Shown here: positions 63,905 to 64,000 of the stretch, in pieces | Position numbering within the stretch: position 1 is the first letter of the stretch | Layout of the letters: every line of letters begins with the position of its first letter | Source of the DNA: Intestinimonas timonensis | GTDB taxonomy: Bacteria > Bacillota > Clostridia > Oscillospirales > Oscillospiraceae | DNA length: 64,000 nt | Direction: 5' to 3' | NCBI RefSeq assembly: GCF_900626145.1 | Contig: NZ_LR130816.1 | Coordinates: 471,339 to 535,338, forward strand | The notes under the pieces: model-generated | The model's database searches: none | Told to the model about the DNA's origin: nothing | What the model saw: only the letters and a program-made list of their open reading frames with translations | Translations under genes and position numbers: made by a program

Positions 63905-64000
63905 TTATTCCTCGTCCAGCTTGAGGACGGCCATGAATGCCTCAGTGGGAAGCTGGACGGAACCAAGACTCCGCATCTTCTTTTTGCCCTCTTTCTGCTT
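63905..64000 (-). CDS. lepA: elongation factor 4 (LepA), C-terminal end only
   Basis: The last 31 codons of a gene entering from the right edge. The residues [15 protein letters not shown] then [16 protein letters not shown] match the conserved LepA C-terminus (KQKxGKKRMKxxGxVxxPxEAFxAVLKxD). LepA is a ribosome-bound GTPase. Its final part is repeated twice further downstream. Confidence 0.9.
   Translation of the reverse strand, partial: KQKEGKKKMRSLGSVQLPTEAFMAVLKLDEE

Overview
The window looks like chromosome of a GC-rich gut Firmicute of the Oscillospiraceae type (Flavonifractor, Pseudoflavonifractor or Lawsonibacter-like). This is inferred from several traits: very G/C-rich third codon positions, a 2-hydroxyacyl-CoA dehydratase activase, ribosomal protein L27 with a cleavable N-terminal extension beside its protease Prp, a short archaeal-type prolyl-tRNA synthetase, CIRCE-controlled Hsp20, and DUF1836, YitT and EFR1 proteins. 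No marker fixes the genus. No CRISPR array, rRNA operon or complete insertion sequence was found.

Layout. Positions 1-3.7 kb carry phage-type structural genes on the minus strand; one is fused in frame to the front half of a host activase (3.7-5.5 kb). From 5.7 to 16.3 kb, a LysR gene is followed by a plus-strand run of a serine D-peptidase-like enzyme, a complete peptide ABC importer, an Asp/Glu racemase, a DmpA-type aminopeptidase and a DppA D-aminopeptidase. Together they look like a system for importing and breaking down D-amino-acid peptides, for example from cell walls. From 16.3 to 31.2 kb come Hsp20, TrmO, a frameshifted GGDEF/EAL protein, a YitT protein, a ferredoxin/nitroreductase pair, pyruvate phosphate dikinase, a lower-GC MarR/FUSC exporter pair, a hybrid histidine kinase and ProS.

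From 31.6 to 49.7 kb lie an ABC-F protein, a small XRE module, MetG, an ArsR/HMA/P-type ATPase metal-efflux operon, ParE and ParC with a secreted protein between them, a second YitT protein, a LUD protein, a transglutaminase-like lipoprotein and tRNA-Gly(GCC). From 50.3 to 55.1 kb are an SGNH hydrolase with a SigV/RsiV-like sigma/anti-sigma pair, then an enoyl-CoA hydratase with a two-subunit CoA-transferase. From 55.1 kb to the end the minus strand carries ObgE, the rplU-prp-rpmA operon, a phosphoesterase, PrmA, DegV, DUF1836, a nucleoside phosphorylase and the end of LepA.

The most unusual signal is a family of small ORF-less structured elements lying just behind genes. Behind parE, lepA and tRNA-Gly, a second copy of the gene's own 3' end sits beyond the element. 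For parE and lepA the copies differ almost only at synonymous positions. The elements share a terminal GGGTCCCC-plus-hairpin motif and internal hairpins whose stems covary around constant loops. This fits miniature integrative elements that replace the 3' end of their target, possibly carrying a structured RNA.
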